Assembly (NCBI GenBank): GCA_005789825.1
Contig: SXWY01000166.1
Span: 1 to 37,123, forward strand
Reading direction: 5' to 3'
From: Burkholderiales bacterium
GTDB lineage: Bacteria > Pseudomonadota > Gammaproteobacteria > Burkholderiales > Burkholderiaceae_C
Length of the DNA stretch: 37,123 bases
Below are positions 25,118-34,706 of this stretch, piece after piece (within the stretch, counting starts at the first letter, position 1; each line of letters opens with the position of its first letter). A program made the position numbers and the translations under genes. The notes beneath the pieces were generated by a model. The model had not been told where the DNA came from, searched no databases, and saw only the letters and a program-made list of their open reading frames with translations.

Positions 25118-26230
25118 TCAGCGGATCACGTTGGCGTCAACCGTGCGGGTGGTCACCTTGGGCTCTTGGCCGCGCAACACGGAATTGCCTTCGTACAAAG
25201 TACGTTGGTCAATCGCCTGAGGTTGCAGCCAATGGGATTCGTGCATTTCGCCATTCAGGCCATAAATGGCCAAGGCGTTTTTGTAAACCACTTGGTGAAT
25301 CGTGTCAGCGGAGATACCCCGGTCAGCCATCAGGCGTGCAGTTTTGGGCACGGCGAGCGGGTCAGACACCCCCCAGTCGCAAGACGAATCCACAATGACA
25401 CGCTCTGCACCGTACTGTTGAACCAAAGCGGCCAAACGCTCGTTACCCATTTTGGTGGACGGGTAAATGGTGAAAGCGCACCAGTAGCCTCGGTCGAGCA
25501 CTTCGCGCACCGTTTCTTCGTTGTTGTGGTCAATCACACAACGGGCGGGATCGAAACCGTGTTCCTCCAAAACATCCATGGTGCGTTGTGTTCCGCGTGT
25601 TTTGTCGCGGTGCGGCGTGTGGATCATGATGGGCAGATCGAACTCTTTGGCGAGTTCGATTTGCGCACGAAACACTTTGTCTTCTTGCGGTGTTTGTTCG
25701 TCATAGCCAATTTCACCGACAGCCACCACGCCTTCTTTGGTGAGGTAGCGCGGCAAGACGGCTAACACTTCATCGGCCAGTGCGACATTGTTGGCTTCTT
25801 TGGGGTTCATGCCAATCGTGCAGTAGTGGCGAATGCCAAATTGACCCGCGCGAAAACGCTCAAAGCCGGTGATGGTGGAGAAATAGTCGATGAAGGTACC
25901 GACGTTGGTGCGCATTTGACCCAACCAAAAAGCGGGCTCAATGACGGCGACGATGCCGGCTTGCGCCATGGCTTCGTAGTCGTCGGTGGTGCGCGCTGTC
26001 ATGTGCGCATGCGGGTCGATCATCATGCCCAAACCACCCGTGCGAATGGCGCGGAAATCTTTTTTGTTCAAGGCCAAGCGCTCGGCATCGTCCATGATTT
26101 TTTGCAGCATGCTGGGTGAGAATGTGCCACCGCAGCAAGGACATGACACCGATTTGCCACTGAACATTTCTTCCACCGAGGAAGCATGCGTGTCTTTGTC
26201 AGACGATGGGTGTGAAGGATGCGTTGTCAT
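25118..26230 (-). CDS. eboB: EboB, TatD-family metal-dependent hydrolase with N-terminal extension
   Basis: First gene of the operon; 370 residues. The amidohydrolase HxH motif is DPHAHM (His74, His76), then MTARTTDDYEAMAQAGIVAVIEPAFWLGQ typical of EboB. Further metal-site residues are in GEIGYDE, IHTPHRDK, CVIDHNNEE and IVDSSCDWG. About 68 residues precede the usual EboB start, including Cys30, Cys32 and Cys33 (SCPCCGG) and an acidic helix. An internal ATG at residue 69 or 70 could yield the short form. TatD homologues are nucleases or hydrolases; the EboB substrate is unknown. The 26230 ATG has only a weak GAAG site. The upstream gap holds the probable operon promoter. Confidence 0.87.
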   Translation of the reverse strand: MTTHPSHPSSDKDTHASSVEEMFSGKSVSCPCCGGTFSPSMLQKIMDDAERLALNKKDFRAIRTGGLGMMIDPHAHMTARTTDDYEAMAQAGIVAVIEPAFWLGQMRTNVGTFIDYFSTITGFERFRAGQFGIRHYCTIGMNPKEANNVALADEVLAVLPRYLTKEGVVAVGEIGYDEQTPQEDKVFRAQIELAKEFDLPIMIHTPHRDKTRGTQRTMDVLEEHGFDPARCVIDHNNEETVREVLDRGYWCAFTIYPSTKMGNERLAALVQQYGAERVIVDSSCDWGVSDPLAVPKTARLMADRGISADTIHQVVYKNALAIYGLNGEMHESHWLQPQAIDQRTLYEGNSVLRGQEPKVTTRTVDANVIR

Positions 26231-26470
26231 GAGAAATCTTCGTCAAGCGTCACTCCGCAGAGTGAAATAGCACTTTGAAATTATGGAAAAAAAACTATAT
26301 CACTTCAGGGCTGAAAAAGGCATGGGGGAAGCCCTGCTTTGCGTCTGAAATCCCCTCTTGTCACCCTTGAAATTCGTGGTGAAACATTCGAACACTACAT
26401 TTTCAAACGGTTTGTGTTTTTCAATCCGCTTGCCTGGCCCCTTGCGGACTTGTGCTCCCGCTAGTCGGCG
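26231..26470. other. Intergenic region upstream of the ebo operon
   Basis: About 240 nt without a supportable gene. Besides the candidate promoter it contains an AGGGCT/AGCCCT inverted repeat at 26308-26336 and an A8 tract at 26287-26294. It ends at the cytochrome c terminator, so the ebo operon is insulated from the upstream genes. Confidence 0.5.
26281..26309 (-). promoter_or_regulatory. Candidate ebo operon promoter
   Basis: On the minus strand CTGAAG (complement of 26304-26309) and CATAAT (complement of 26281-26286) are separated by 17 nt. The -10 matches consensus at five positions; the -35 is weak. A CACTC/GAGTG hairpin at 26251-26264 would lie in the leader. Confidence 0.3.
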
Positions 26471-26504
26471 AAAAAAAAACCTGCTGGAGTCAGGAGCAGG
26501 TTTT
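26471..26504 (-). terminator. Intrinsic terminator after cytochrome c gene
   Basis: A 10-bp stem (26476-26485 with 26495-26504, core ACCTGCT/AGCAGGT) with a 9-nt loop is followed on the minus strand by nine T (complement of 26471-26479). It also has four T on the plus side, so it may act in both directions. Confidence 0.88.
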
Positions 26505-26534
26505 CATGAAGAGGCATGCAGAACTTGGATGGCT

Positions 26535-26933
26535 TCAAGGTTCAAAGACTGAGCTCATGATGTAAGCCACAACACCTACGCGCTGTTTTTCATTGAAAAC
26601 CGCTTTCCAGCCTGGCATTTTGCGAAACCCATTGGTGACGCGGTCGTAGACGAAATCCGGTTGATAGCTTGACGGTTTGAGCTTAGGTGCTTTACCGGGA
26701 TACGCACTGTTGCCATGGCAATGGCGACACTGACCATCCCAAACCTGTTTGCCTGACTCTATGTAGCTAGGGTCTTGCATCACTTTGGTGGTCATGTCAG
26801 GCAAGGGTTCACTGGCAGCGGCTTCTTGTGCCCACGCTTGAGAAGTGAGACACAAAACGGCCAACAAAATTGAAACACACGCAGTCAACGGTGTGCGGCA
26901 GAAAAAAGTGGGGGATGTGTGCAAGGAATTCAT
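26535..26933 (-). CDS. Periplasmic cytochrome c (monohaem, class I)
   Basis: A 132-residue exported c-type cytochrome. The signal peptide has a hydrophobic segment LTACVSILLAVLCLTSQ and likely cleavage after AWA at residue 35. The haem-binding CRHCH is at 69-73, and Met106 in RKMPGW is the likely sixth ligand. It lies directly downstream of the second sugar dehydrogenase on the same strand, which makes it the probable electron acceptor of that enzyme. A terminator between them means it is expressed by read-through or from its own promoter. No clear ribosome site precedes the ATG at 26933. Confidence 0.9.
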   Translation of the reverse strand: MNSLHTSPTFFCRTPLTACVSILLAVLCLTSQAWAQEAAASEPLPDMTTKVMQDPSYIESGKQVWDGQCRHCHGNSAYPGKAPKLKPSSYQPDFVYDRVTNGFRKMPGWKAVFNEKQRVGVVAYIMSSVFEP

Positions 26934-26950
26934 GAAATTCAGTGTAATAC

Positions 26951-26987
26951 AAAAAAAACTGCCGCCTGCTCAGCGCAGGCAGCAGTT
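26951..26987 (-). terminator. Intrinsic terminator after sugar dehydrogenase copy 2
   Basis: A 13-bp stem (26957-26969 with 26975-26987, one G-U pair) with the 5-nt loop complementary to TCAGC is followed by eight T on the minus strand (complement of 26951-26958). It lies between the dehydrogenase stop and the cytochrome c start. Confidence 0.92.
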
Positions 26988-27009
26988 GATCCTTCAAGGT
27001 CGCAAAAAG

Positions 27010-28320
27010 TTACTTGACAACAACTTTGTAGATGGTGTCTTGTGAACCGTTAGGGCCAGTGGTGATGGAAGTCAAAGCGTACACATCGCCATTGTTGTCC
27101 TGAGCAAAGCGCAGGATGTAAGGGTTTTTACCATTCGGTGTACCACCTTGGACGCTCACAGAAGCGACTTCCATGCTCCATTTGCCGTCGCTGCCTTTGG
27201 TGCCGACGAAGATTTGGCCGTCATTTTCAGCGAAGCCTTTGCTCCAGTCGCCGAAGATGTACTTGCCTTGGGCGCCAGTGCCTTTACCGCGTGACACATA
27301 ACCACCTGCCACGGAAATGCCTTTGCAACCATTGGGAACGGCTGTGCAATTGGCGTACTCCATGATGGCGGGTGTGATGCCAGTTTTGTCGCAGTTGGCG
27401 GGATGGTTGTCAGGCTCTGCCCAGTTGAAGCAGCGCATCACACCTTCCACACGACGCCATCCGGCGTTTTGGCCTTTCTCAACAGCCTTGATGGCTTCCC
27501 AGCTGTTTTGCTGCACATCGCCGCAATACAGGGTAGAGCCGCCAGCCATGTCGAATGAGCATGCCCATGGGTTACGCCAGCCAGCAGACCATATTTCTGG
27601 CAACACGTCTTTCTTGCCCGCAAACGGGTTGTCTTTAGGAATGCCATAAGGCTTGCCGTCAGTACGTCCATCGACGTCGATGCGCAGGATTTTGCCCATC
27701 AGGGTCATCATGTCCTGGCCATTACCGATCAGAGGATTGTGGCCAATGCCCCAGTCGTTGGCGTAACCGCCATCACCGGAAGCAATGTAGAGCATTTTGT
27801 CAGGGCCAAAGCCGATCCAGTGACCGTTGTGGTTGAACTGGGGCCAACTGATAGAAGTCAGACGACGTGCAGAAGATATGTCCGCCATGTTTTTATCGCC
27901 TTTGGACACGGTGTACTCTTCGACCACGTTGCTGTGGTTGTACCAAAGCATTTGGCCCAAATCAGATTGGTAGTCCAAGTGGGCAGAGTAAGCCACATAG
28001 AACTTGCCATTGCTCTTGAAATCGGGGTGGAAAGCCAGACCCAACAGGCCACGCTCGTCAAAGTCTGCCATCAGGGGAACGATTTTGCTACGGATGTCGA
28101 GGAATGTTCCAGTGACCTTACCGTTTTCAAGAATCTTGATACGGCCGTTTTGCTCAGCGATGAACAGGCGGTTATCGCCTGGAGGTTGCACCATGGCAAG
28201 CGGTGTGTTGATGCCACTGACAACTTTTTCCAATGTGACGCTTGGGCCAGCATGTGCTGCTGAGCCAAATGCCATCAACGTTGTTGCCGCGATTGCTGCA
28301 ACCAGTTTTAGTACGCGCAT
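27010..28320 (-). CDS. PQQ-dependent sugar dehydrogenase-like protein (copy 2)
   Basis: A 436-residue periplasmic six-bladed propeller of the glucose/sorbosone dehydrogenase family. Signal peptide residues 1-24, cleavage after AHA. Conserved blocks are DERGLLGLAFHP, FNHNGHWIGFGPD with the likely catalytic His, LYIASGDGG, LPEIWSAGWRNPWA and GKYIFGDWSKG. Several Cys (CSF, LYCGD, MRC, ANCDKT, ANCTAVPNGC) suggest disulfides. GAGGAG at 28328-28333 lies 7 nt before the ATG at 28320, one of the best ribosome sites here, implying high translation. It is clearly homologous to the gene at 17065 but divergent, so not a recent duplicate. The cytochrome c that follows is a likely partner. Confidence 0.9.
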   Translation of the reverse strand: MRVLKLVAAIAATTLMAFGSAAHAGPSVTLEKVVSGINTPLAMVQPPGDNRLFIAEQNGRIKILENGKVTGTFLDIRSKIVPLMADFDERGLLGLAFHPDFKSNGKFYVAYSAHLDYQSDLGQMLWYNHSNVVEEYTVSKGDKNMADISSARRLTSISWPQFNHNGHWIGFGPDKMLYIASGDGGYANDWGIGHNPLIGNGQDMMTLMGKILRIDVDGRTDGKPYGIPKDNPFAGKKDVLPEIWSAGWRNPWACSFDMAGGSTLYCGDVQQNSWEAIKAVEKGQNAGWRRVEGVMRCFNWAEPDNHPANCDKTGITPAIMEYANCTAVPNGCKGISVAGGYVSRGKGTGAQGKYIFGDWSKGFAENDGQIFVGTKGSDGKWSMEVASVSVQGGTPNGKNPYILRFAQDNNGDVYALTSITTGPNGSQDTIYKVVVK

Positions 28321-28447
28321 TATGGATCTCCTCTTATGAATGAAAAAACAACTTCTGATTGTTGCCGTCAAGTCACCCCTGTCGGGTCTTCCATGCCAGG
28401 CAGCCATCTTCCGTTGACGGAATAGTAGAACTGTTTGCAAGCCGGTC

Positions 28448-28468
28448 TAATAGGTGTAAACACTATTA
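28448..28468. promoter_or_regulatory. Inverted repeat upstream of sugar dehydrogenase copy 2 (candidate operator)
   Basis: TAATA, an unpaired G, then GTGT pairs with ACAC-TATTA across an AA centre: nine-base arms with one bulge. It lies about 130 nt before the dehydrogenase ATG, in the 184-nt gap after the NADH dehydrogenase gene. A regulator site is plausible; the family cannot be named. Confidence 0.35.
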
Positions 28469-28504
28469 AGGGCAATCCCTTGAGGACAGTGGCTGTGCGA
28501 CGGC

Positions 28505-29854
28505 CTAGCTTTCACCCACCGGCGGGACGGCTTTGTGCAATGTGCCAGCCACGACCCGGGCATTGCGGCTGAAACTGAAATAGGCCGATGCCCAGTCCAT
28601 CAGCACGACCAAGCGGTTGCGAAATCCGATCAAAAAGTAAATGTGCGCCAGCAGCCAAAACCACCAAGCCCAGCGGCCCGAAAACCGCAACGGGCCCAAT
28701 GGCGTGCTGAGATCCACGACAGCAGCGTTGTGCCCGATGGTGGCCAAGTTGCCGTAGTCGGCATATCGGAATGCACGCGTGGGTTTGCCTTCGATGCGGC
28801 TAAGGATGTTGTGGGCGGCCCAGCGGCCCATTTGTTTGGCACCCGGGGACACGCCCGGCACGGCGGAGGGGGATTTTCCGGGGGCATGGCTCATCGCCAG
28901 CGCCAGGTCACCGATGACGCTGATGGCGGGAAAACCCGGCACACTCAGGTCCGGGCTGACCATGAACCGCCCGGCGCGATCGGTTTGGCAATCGGTGTGT
29001 TGTGCCAGCAATCCCCCTAGTGGTGAAGCTGCAACACCGGCGGCCCACACCACACATTGGCTGGCAATTCGGTAATCGACCGTGCCCAGCACACCGGCAG
29101 GTGCGGGGCCACGCACTTCCAAACCGGTGGCGTCAATGCCGGTGACGATGGCATTCAAACGCACTTCAACACCTAGCTTTTCTAATTGCTCCAAGGCTTT
29201 TTGGCTGAGCGATTCGGGCATGGCTTGCAGCACCCTGGGGCCTCCTTCGATCAGCAAAATGCGGGCATCGTGCGGGTTGATGCGGCGAAATTCACCCACC
29301 AAGGTTTGTCTTGCAATTTCAGCGAACGCCCCGGCCATTTCAACGCCGGTCGGGCCTGCACCGATCACGCACAGCGTCAACCAGTGTTGGCGTTTTTCCG
29401 GGTCGGGTTCTTTCTCGGCGGATTCAAAGGCGAACAGCACCCGTCTGCGGATTTCAAAAGCGTCTTCCAGCGTTTTGAGGCCTGGGGCGAAAGCCGCCCA
29501 TTCGTCGTGGCCGAAATAGCTGTGGGTGGCGCCGGCGGCCACGATCAAATGGTCGAACACCACGGTGGTGTCGTCCGATAAAAACACTTTTTTGTCGCTC
29601 GGTTGTATGTCCAGTACTTCGGCCAGCAAGGTCGTGAGGTTGGCTTGGTGTCTGAACAAACTTCGCGTGGGTGCCGCAATCGCGGGCGCGGCCAATCCAG
29701 CGGTCGCCACTTGGTAGAGCAAAGGCTGAAACAGGTGGTGGTTGGTTTTGTCAATCAGTGTGATGTCAACGTCGGCTTTGGCCAGCGACTTGGCGGCTTC
29801 GAGGCCACCGAATCCGCCGCCGATGATGACCACGTGGGGGCGCTTAGCGGGCAT
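28505..29854 (-). CDS. Type II NADH:quinone oxidoreductase (NDH-2)
   Basis: Single-subunit, non-proton-pumping NADH dehydrogenase of 449 residues that reduces membrane quinone. The FAD-binding [11 protein letters not shown] is at 12-22, followed by [20 protein letters not shown], highly typical of NDH-2. The NADH-binding [11 protein letters not shown] lies near 170. [13 protein letters not shown] and VIGDLA complete the FAD site. A C-terminal amphipathic or hydrophobic stretch ([19 protein letters not shown]) fits membrane attachment. The start ATG at 29854 overlaps the argH 3' end by 11 nt; the open frame reaching 30037 only reads through argH. There is no obvious own ribosome site, so translation may be coupled to argH. 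Confidence 0.93.
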   Translation of the reverse strand: MPAKRPHVVIIGGGFGGLEAAKSLAKADVDITLIDKTNHHLFQPLLYQVATAGLAAPAIAAPTRSLFRHQANLTTLLAEVLDIQPSDKKVFLSDDTTVVFDHLIVAAGATHSYFGHDEWAAFAPGLKTLEDAFEIRRRVLFAFESAEKEPDPEKRQHWLTLCVIGAGPTGVEMAGAFAEIARQTLVGEFRRINPHDARILLIEGGPRVLQAMPESLSQKALEQLEKLGVEVRLNAIVTGIDATGLEVRGPAPAGVLGTVDYRIASQCVVWAAGVAASPLGGLLAQHTDCQTDRAGRFMVSPDLSVPGFPAISVIGDLALAMSHAPGKSPSAVPGVSPGAKQMGRWAAHNILSRIEGKPTRAFRYADYGNLATIGHNAAVVDLSTPLGPLRFSGRWAWWFWLLAHIYFLIGFRNRLVVLMDWASAYFSFSRNARVVAGTLHKAVPPVGES

Positions 29855-31310
29855 GGTTGGCAAGTCTTTGGCGGTGACGCGCGATTTGCGTTGCGACCTG
29901 TGACGGCGCAGTGCCGCCCAGGGTTTGGCGGGCATCCAAAGAACCTTTGAGGCTGAGCACCTCAAAAACATCTTGTGCGATGGCCGGGTGAAAAGCTTGC
30001 AATTGCGACAGCGGCAGTTGCGATAAATCCAAGCCACTGGCTTGCGCGGCTTTCACTGCGTGCGCGACAGTCTCGTGGGCGTCGCGAAACGGCAAGCCTT
30101 TTTTTACCAAGTAGTCGGCCAGAGCGGTGGCGGTGGCGTAGCCCTTGCTGGCGGCTTCTTGCATGCGTTGCTTGTTGACTGTGAGACCGCCTTCTTTGGC
30201 GCCAGTCGTTGGGTGGGTTTGCCCACCGATCATTTCCGCAAAAATGCGCAACGTGTCTTTGAGTGTGTCCACCGTGTCGAACAGCGGTTCTTTGTCTTCT
30301 TGGTTGTCCTTGTTGTAAGCCAAGGGTTGGGCCTTCATCAAGGTGATCAGGCCCATCAAGTGGCCAACCACTCGCCCGGTCTTGCCGCGTGCCAGTTCCG
30401 GCACATCCGGGTTTTTTTTCTGCGGCATGATGGAAGAACCCGTGGTGAACCGGTCAGCGATTTGTATGAAGCCAAAGTTTTGGCTCATCCACACAATGAG
30501 TTCTTCAGACAACCGACTGATGTGCAACATGCACAGTGTGGCCGCCGAGGTGAACTCGATGGCGAAATCGCGGTCGCTGACCGCGTCCAAACTGTTTTGA
30601 CAGACTTGGGCCACACCGTGGCTGTCGACCATGCCCAAGCGGCGCGCCACACGTTCGCGGTCTAACGGGTAAGTGGTGCCCGCCAAAGCGGCGGAACCCA
30701 GTGGCAGGCAATTGGTGCGCTCGCGCACTTGCGACAAACGCTGTTGGTCTCGCGCAAACATTTCGACATAGGCCAACAGGTGGTGCGCAAAGCTGACCGG
30801 TTGCGCCACTTGCAAATGGGTGAAGCCGGGCATGATGGTGTGGGTGTGTTGTTCGGCCACTTCCACCAAAGCCGATTGCAAAGCGCTGAGCAGCGCATCG
30901 ATCGCGTCAATTTCACCGCGCAACCACAGGCGCACATCGGTGGCTACTTGGTCATTGCGACTGCGCCCGGTGTGCAGACGCTTGCCCGCGTCGCCGACCA
31001 ATTGAGTCAACCGCGCTTCGATGTTCAGGTGAACGTCTTCCAGTTCCAGCTTCCACTCGAACTGGCCGCTTTCAATGTCAGCGGTGATGTGTGCCAGCCC
31101 CTTTTGAATATCGGCCCAATCTTGGGCGCTGATGATGCCTTGGGCATGGAGCATGTCGGCATGCGCCAGACTGGCTTCTATATCGGCGCGCCACAACCGC
31201 TGGTCGAAAAACACACTGGCGGTATAGCGTTGTACCAATTCGCTCATGGGCTCAGAGAACAGGGCGGACCAAGCCTGGGATTTGCGGTCTAGCGAGTTGG
31301 AAGAAGTCAT
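29844..31310 (-). CDS. argH: Argininosuccinate lyase
   Basis: Last step of arginine biosynthesis: argininosuccinate to arginine and fumarate. It has 488 residues, slightly longer than the usual 460-470. Family signatures are TGRSRNDQ (114-121), FTHLQ with His165, and the fumarase-superfamily loop [11 protein letters not shown] (291-301) with the catalytic Ser. Then [14 protein letters not shown] follows, also diagnostic. The N-terminus up to [11 protein letters not shown] is normal. The ATG at 31310 has no strong ribosome site. It is divergent from a small membrane-protein gene across 186 nt and overlaps the NDH-2 gene downstream. No other arg gene is in the window. Confidence 0.97.
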   Translation of the reverse strand: MTSSNSLDRKSQAWSALFSEPMSELVQRYTASVFFDQRLWRADIEASLAHADMLHAQGIISAQDWADIQKGLAHITADIESGQFEWKLELEDVHLNIEARLTQLVGDAGKRLHTGRSRNDQVATDVRLWLRGEIDAIDALLSALQSALVEVAEQHTHTIMPGFTHLQVAQPVSFAHHLLAYVEMFARDQQRLSQVRERTNCLPLGSAALAGTTYPLDRERVARRLGMVDSHGVAQVCQNSLDAVSDRDFAIEFTSAATLCMLHISRLSEELIVWMSQNFGFIQIADRFTTGSSIMPQKKNPDVPELARGKTGRVVGHLMGLITLMKAQPLAYNKDNQEDKEPLFDTVDTLKDTLRIFAEMIGGQTHPTTGAKEGGLTVNKQRMQEAASKGYATATALADYLVKKGLPFRDAHETVAHAVKAAQASGLDLSQLPLSQLQAFHPAIAQDVFEVLSLKGSLDARQTLGGTAPSQVATQIARHRQRLANHAR

Positions 31311-31496
31311 GCGGGCATTTTAGGTGCGGGCCACCAAGGCGAGCCAACGCAGAGCTTCATAGGAAATAGGGTCAGCAAATGGTGCCTCGTCAAAGCTTGG
31401 GCAAATGATCGGCAAGTTTGTAAGCCTTTTGAAGGTGCGCCAATGCTAAATTCATGACACACCCTAGACAGGGGCAACTCAAGGGAGATATCGGTC

Positions 31497-31715
31497 ATGT
31501 TGAAAATAGTTTTAGGGTTTGTCGTGTTTGCGGCTTTGTCCTTGTTTGTGATTTTCAAAGCAGGCGACAAAGTGGACATGGGCGGTGAAAAGCATGGTGC
31601 GGAAGCAGTGCATGTGCCTGAAGATTCCAAGCCTGTCGCCGCACCTGCATCAGCAGCTGATACGCCAACTGCGCCTGCCGCGCCTGCGGCCGCCCCGGCG
31701 CCGGCTGGCAAATAA
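31497..31715 (+). CDS. Small membrane-anchored Ala/Pro-rich protein
   Basis: A 72-residue protein of unknown function. Residues 3-20 form one hydrophobic helix (IVLGFVVFAALSLFVIF) with no typical cleavage site, so it is probably an N-terminal anchor. Residues 21-48 are charged (GDKVDMGGEKHGAEAVHVPEDSKP has both signs), and the tail is low-complexity Ala/Pro. AGGGAG at about 31482-31487 supports the start. It lies between argH and ppc, facing ppc. An antisense Ala-rich frame on the other strand is a shadow. I do not recognise a family. Confidence 0.7.
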   Translation: MLKIVLGFVVFAALSLFVIFKAGDKVDMGGEKHGAEAVHVPEDSKPVAAPASAADTPTAPAAPAAAPAPAGK

Positions 31716-31792
31716 GCCTTTGCCTCTCAAGGCCTCAGTTCAAAGGCCGTCTCTTGACCCAGCGAATCCGGTGTACTTGCTGAAGCGAAGTG

Positions 31793-34612
31793 TCAGCCGG
31801 TGTTGCGCAACCCCGCCGCGATGCCATTGATGGATAAATGGATGCCACGTTGCGCCCGTTCGTCGCTGGTGCCCGCGCGGTATCTGCGAATCAGTTCGAC
31901 TTGCAAATGGTGCAAGGGATCGATGTAGGGAAAGCGGTGTTTGATCGACCTGGCCAAAGAAGCGTTGTTGGCCAAACGCTGTTTGTTGCCGGTGATCCAT
32001 TGCAAGGCTTCTGAAGTGCGTTGCCATTCGGTTTCAATGGCTTTGAAGATTTTTTTTCGCAGCTTCGCGTCTTCCACCAATTCGGCATAGCGTGACGCCA
32101 GCGCCAAATCGGATTTCGCCATCACCATGTCCATGTTGGAGAGCAAAGTGCGGAAAAAGGGCCATTCTTTGTGCATGCGGCGCAGCATGGCCAATGCTTG
32201 TGCGCGAGACAGCGTGGGGTGGTCATCTAAAAATGCATGCACCGCAGAGCCAAACCCCAACCAACCGGGCAAGGTCAAGCGGCACTGGCCCCAACTGAAC
32301 CCCCAAGGAATGGCCCGCAGGTCTTCGATGCGCTGCGACGGTTTGCGCGAGGCTGGACGCGAACCGATGTTCAAGCCAGCGATTTCACGCAACGGTGTGG
32401 CTTGAAAAAAATAGTCGCTGAACCCTGGTGTGTTGTAGACCAGTGAACGGTAAGCGTTCATGCTGTGCTGAGACAACTTTTCAGCCGCTTCGATGAAACT
32501 TCGCGGCGCACGCCGCTGGGCCGGCAGCAAGCTGGCTTCAAGCGTGGCGGCGACCAGCGTTTCCAGGTTGCGGCGTCCCAGCATCGGGTTGGCGTATTTG
32601 GAATTGATCACTTCGCCTTGTTCGGTCAAACGAATTTGACCGCGCACCGTGCCAGGGGGTTGCGCCAAGATCGCGTCAAAACTGGGGCCACCGCCTCGGC
32701 CTACCGTGCCGCCGCGACCGTGGAACAAACGCAAGGTGATGCCGTGCAATTCTTCCAAGGTGTTGAACACATCGACCAAGGCAATTTCCGCCTGGTAAAG
32801 AGACCAATTGCTGGTGAAGATACCGCCGTCTTTGTTGCTGTCTGAATAGCCGAGCATGATGTCTTGTTCGCTGCCGCTGCGGGCCAGCAGCGCCGCTATG
32901 CCGGGCAACGCAAAATAGTCGCGCATGATTTGCGGTGCATGTCGCAGGTCTTCGATGGTTTCGAACAACGGCACTGCAATCAATTCAGCTTTGGCGTCGC
33001 TGTTTTGGCTGCCTTGCAACAAGCCGGTTTCTTTTTGCAACAACAGCACCTCTAACAAATCGCTGACGGTTTCGGTGTGGCTGATGATGGCGTGGCGAAT
33101 CGCGTCAGCGCCGTGTTGTTGGCGTATGCGTTTTGCGGTCTCAAAGATCGTCAATTCAGACACGGTGTGAGCGCTGTAACCGTGGCCGGGAATACGCAAG
33201 GGTCTGGGGTCGTTCAAGGCTTGCAACAAAACCGCTTGCCGTTTTGCTTCGTCTTGCTTCAAATATTCAGGTTCAATGCCAGCCGCTTTGAGCAATTCAG
33301 CCACCACCAATTCATGCTGGTCTGAACTTTGGCGCAAATCGATGGTTGCCAAGTGAAACCCGAACACCTGAACCGCGCGCATCAGCGGTCGCAATCGCGG
33401 CAAGGCCAAAGCTTGCGCATGTTGTTCGCTCAAAGATTGGTTGAGCACTTGTAAATCGTGCAGAAATGCATCGGCATTCGGGTAGGGGTGCTGCGGCGGC
33501 AATGCGTGGCGTGCGGCTTCTTTGCCGGTCAGGTGCAGCAGGCTGGCAGCCAATCGTGCATAGATGAATGTCAAACTGCGTCTGTAAGGTTCGTCTTGGC
33601 GGTGTGCATTGGTGTCTGGCGATGAATCGGCCAGCGCTTGCAATGCTTTAGGCACACCCACCAACATCGCAGAGGTGGACAACTCACCACCCAGCCAATG
33701 CACTTCAGTCAGGTAGTGGCGCAACACCACTTCGCATTGGCGCTTCATGGCCAAGTCAAGCGTGTCTGCATTGACATTCGGGTTGCCGTCACGGTCGCCA
33801 CCCATCCATTGGCCCATGCGAAAGAACGAAGCAATCGGTTGCCCGCCCAATTCGTTTTCCAAATCGGCATACAGCTTGGGAATTTCTGCCAAAAAAGTCG
33901 ATTCGTAATACCCCATGGCGTTTTCAATTTCGTCGGCCACGGTCAATTTGGTGAACCGCAGCAAGCGCGTTTGCCACAGTTGCAAAACGCGGGCGCGCAC
34001 CAAGTGTTCGAGTTGCGCCAGTTGGCGAGCGCTGGTCGCGTCTTGGCCGCGAGAGACGATGTCATCGCGGGCTTGCAAGCATGCTGCGATGCCGCGTTCC
34101 GCATCCAAAATACTTTTGCGTTGCACCTCGGTCGGGTGCGCGGTCAGCACGGGGGAAATATAGGCATGTTCCAGCGCTTGGCGAATGGCTTTGGGGCTGA
34201 CCCCAGCGGTTTTGAGTTTGCCCAAGGAAGATGCCAGACTGCCCGGGTGCACATCACCGGCGCGGTCATGTGCTTGTTGGCGGCGGATATGGTGTTGGTC
34301 TTCGGCCAAGTTGGCCAAATGGCTGAAATAGGTGAAGGCGCGAATGACACTCACGGCTTGGTCGCTGCTCAGTGAGGCCAACAGTTTTTTCAAAGCGGTT
34401 CCGGCTTGGGTGTCTGCATCGCGCCGAAAAGCCACCGACAAGCGGCGAATTTGTTCCACCAATGCAAACGCTTTGTCGCCTTCTTGCTCGCGGATGATGT
34501 CGCCTAATATGCGGCCAAGCCAACGGATGTCGTCGACCAACGGTCTTTCGTGACTGGATAAAGCGGGGGAGGAAAACTTGCGTGAGGTCGAACGTTGGGG
34601 CTTGGGAGTCAT
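31793..34612 (-). CDS. ppc: Phosphoenolpyruvate carboxylase
   Basis: Anaplerotic enzyme that carboxylates phosphoenolpyruvate to oxaloacetate; 939 residues, normal for a bacterial PEPC. The first active-site signature [13 protein letters not shown] places the catalytic His at 159. The second, [12 protein letters not shown], carries the Lys. The Arg/Gly loop [14 protein letters not shown] follows, and the C-terminus ends NTG as in the family. Allosteric Asp-binding residues lie in the C-terminal third. The start ATG at 34612 gives the usual N-terminal helix. It is divergent from hemC across 94 nt, an arrangement I associate with Burkholderiales. No strong terminator lies between it and the small membrane-protein gene it faces. 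Confidence 0.98.
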   Translation of the reverse strand: MTPKPQRSTSRKFSSPALSSHERPLVDDIRWLGRILGDIIREQEGDKAFALVEQIRRLSVAFRRDADTQAGTALKKLLASLSSDQAVSVIRAFTYFSHLANLAEDQHHIRRQQAHDRAGDVHPGSLASSLGKLKTAGVSPKAIRQALEHAYISPVLTAHPTEVQRKSILDAERGIAACLQARDDIVSRGQDATSARQLAQLEHLVRARVLQLWQTRLLRFTKLTVADEIENAMGYYESTFLAEIPKLYADLENELGGQPIASFFRMGQWMGGDRDGNPNVNADTLDLAMKRQCEVVLRHYLTEVHWLGGELSTSAMLVGVPKALQALADSSPDTNAHRQDEPYRRSLTFIYARLAASLLHLTGKEAARHALPPQHPYPNADAFLHDLQVLNQSLSEQHAQALALPRLRPLMRAVQVFGFHLATIDLRQSSDQHELVVAELLKAAGIEPEYLKQDEAKRQAVLLQALNDPRPLRIPGHGYSAHTVSELTIFETAKRIRQQHGADAIRHAIISHTETVSDLLEVLLLQKETGLLQGSQNSDAKAELIAVPLFETIEDLRHAPQIMRDYFALPGIAALLARSGSEQDIMLGYSDSNKDGGIFTSNWSLYQAEIALVDVFNTLEELHGITLRLFHGRGGTVGRGGGPSFDAILAQPPGTVRGQIRLTEQGEVINSKYANPMLGRRNLETLVAATLEASLLPAQRRAPRSFIEAAEKLSQHSMNAYRSLVYNTPGFSDYFFQATPLREIAGLNIGSRPASRKPSQRIEDLRAIPWGFSWGQCRLTLPGWLGFGSAVHAFLDDHPTLSRAQALAMLRRMHKEWPFFRTLLSNMDMVMAKSDLALASRYAELVEDAKLRKKIFKAIETEWQRTSEALQWITGNKQRLANNASLARSIKHRFPYIDPLHHLQVELIRRYRAGTSDERAQRGIHLSINGIAAGLRNTG

Positions 34613-34706
34613 GTGAAAAATCTGCTGGTTATAGAGGGAAAACCACGAGATGCGTGCATGCTAGCATCGACCTGACCTATCAGTAGACGGCCTTTGGTCA
34701 TTAGTT

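Noticed and set aside
31307-31711. Minus-strand Ala/Gly-rich open frame of 134 codons
   Set aside because: It is antisense to the small membrane protein and runs into the argH start; composition mirrors the Ala/Pro codons of the other strand.
33638-34375. Plus-strand open frame of 245 codons
   Set aside because: Antisense to ppc within the conserved N-terminal half; no ribosome site or recognisable protein.
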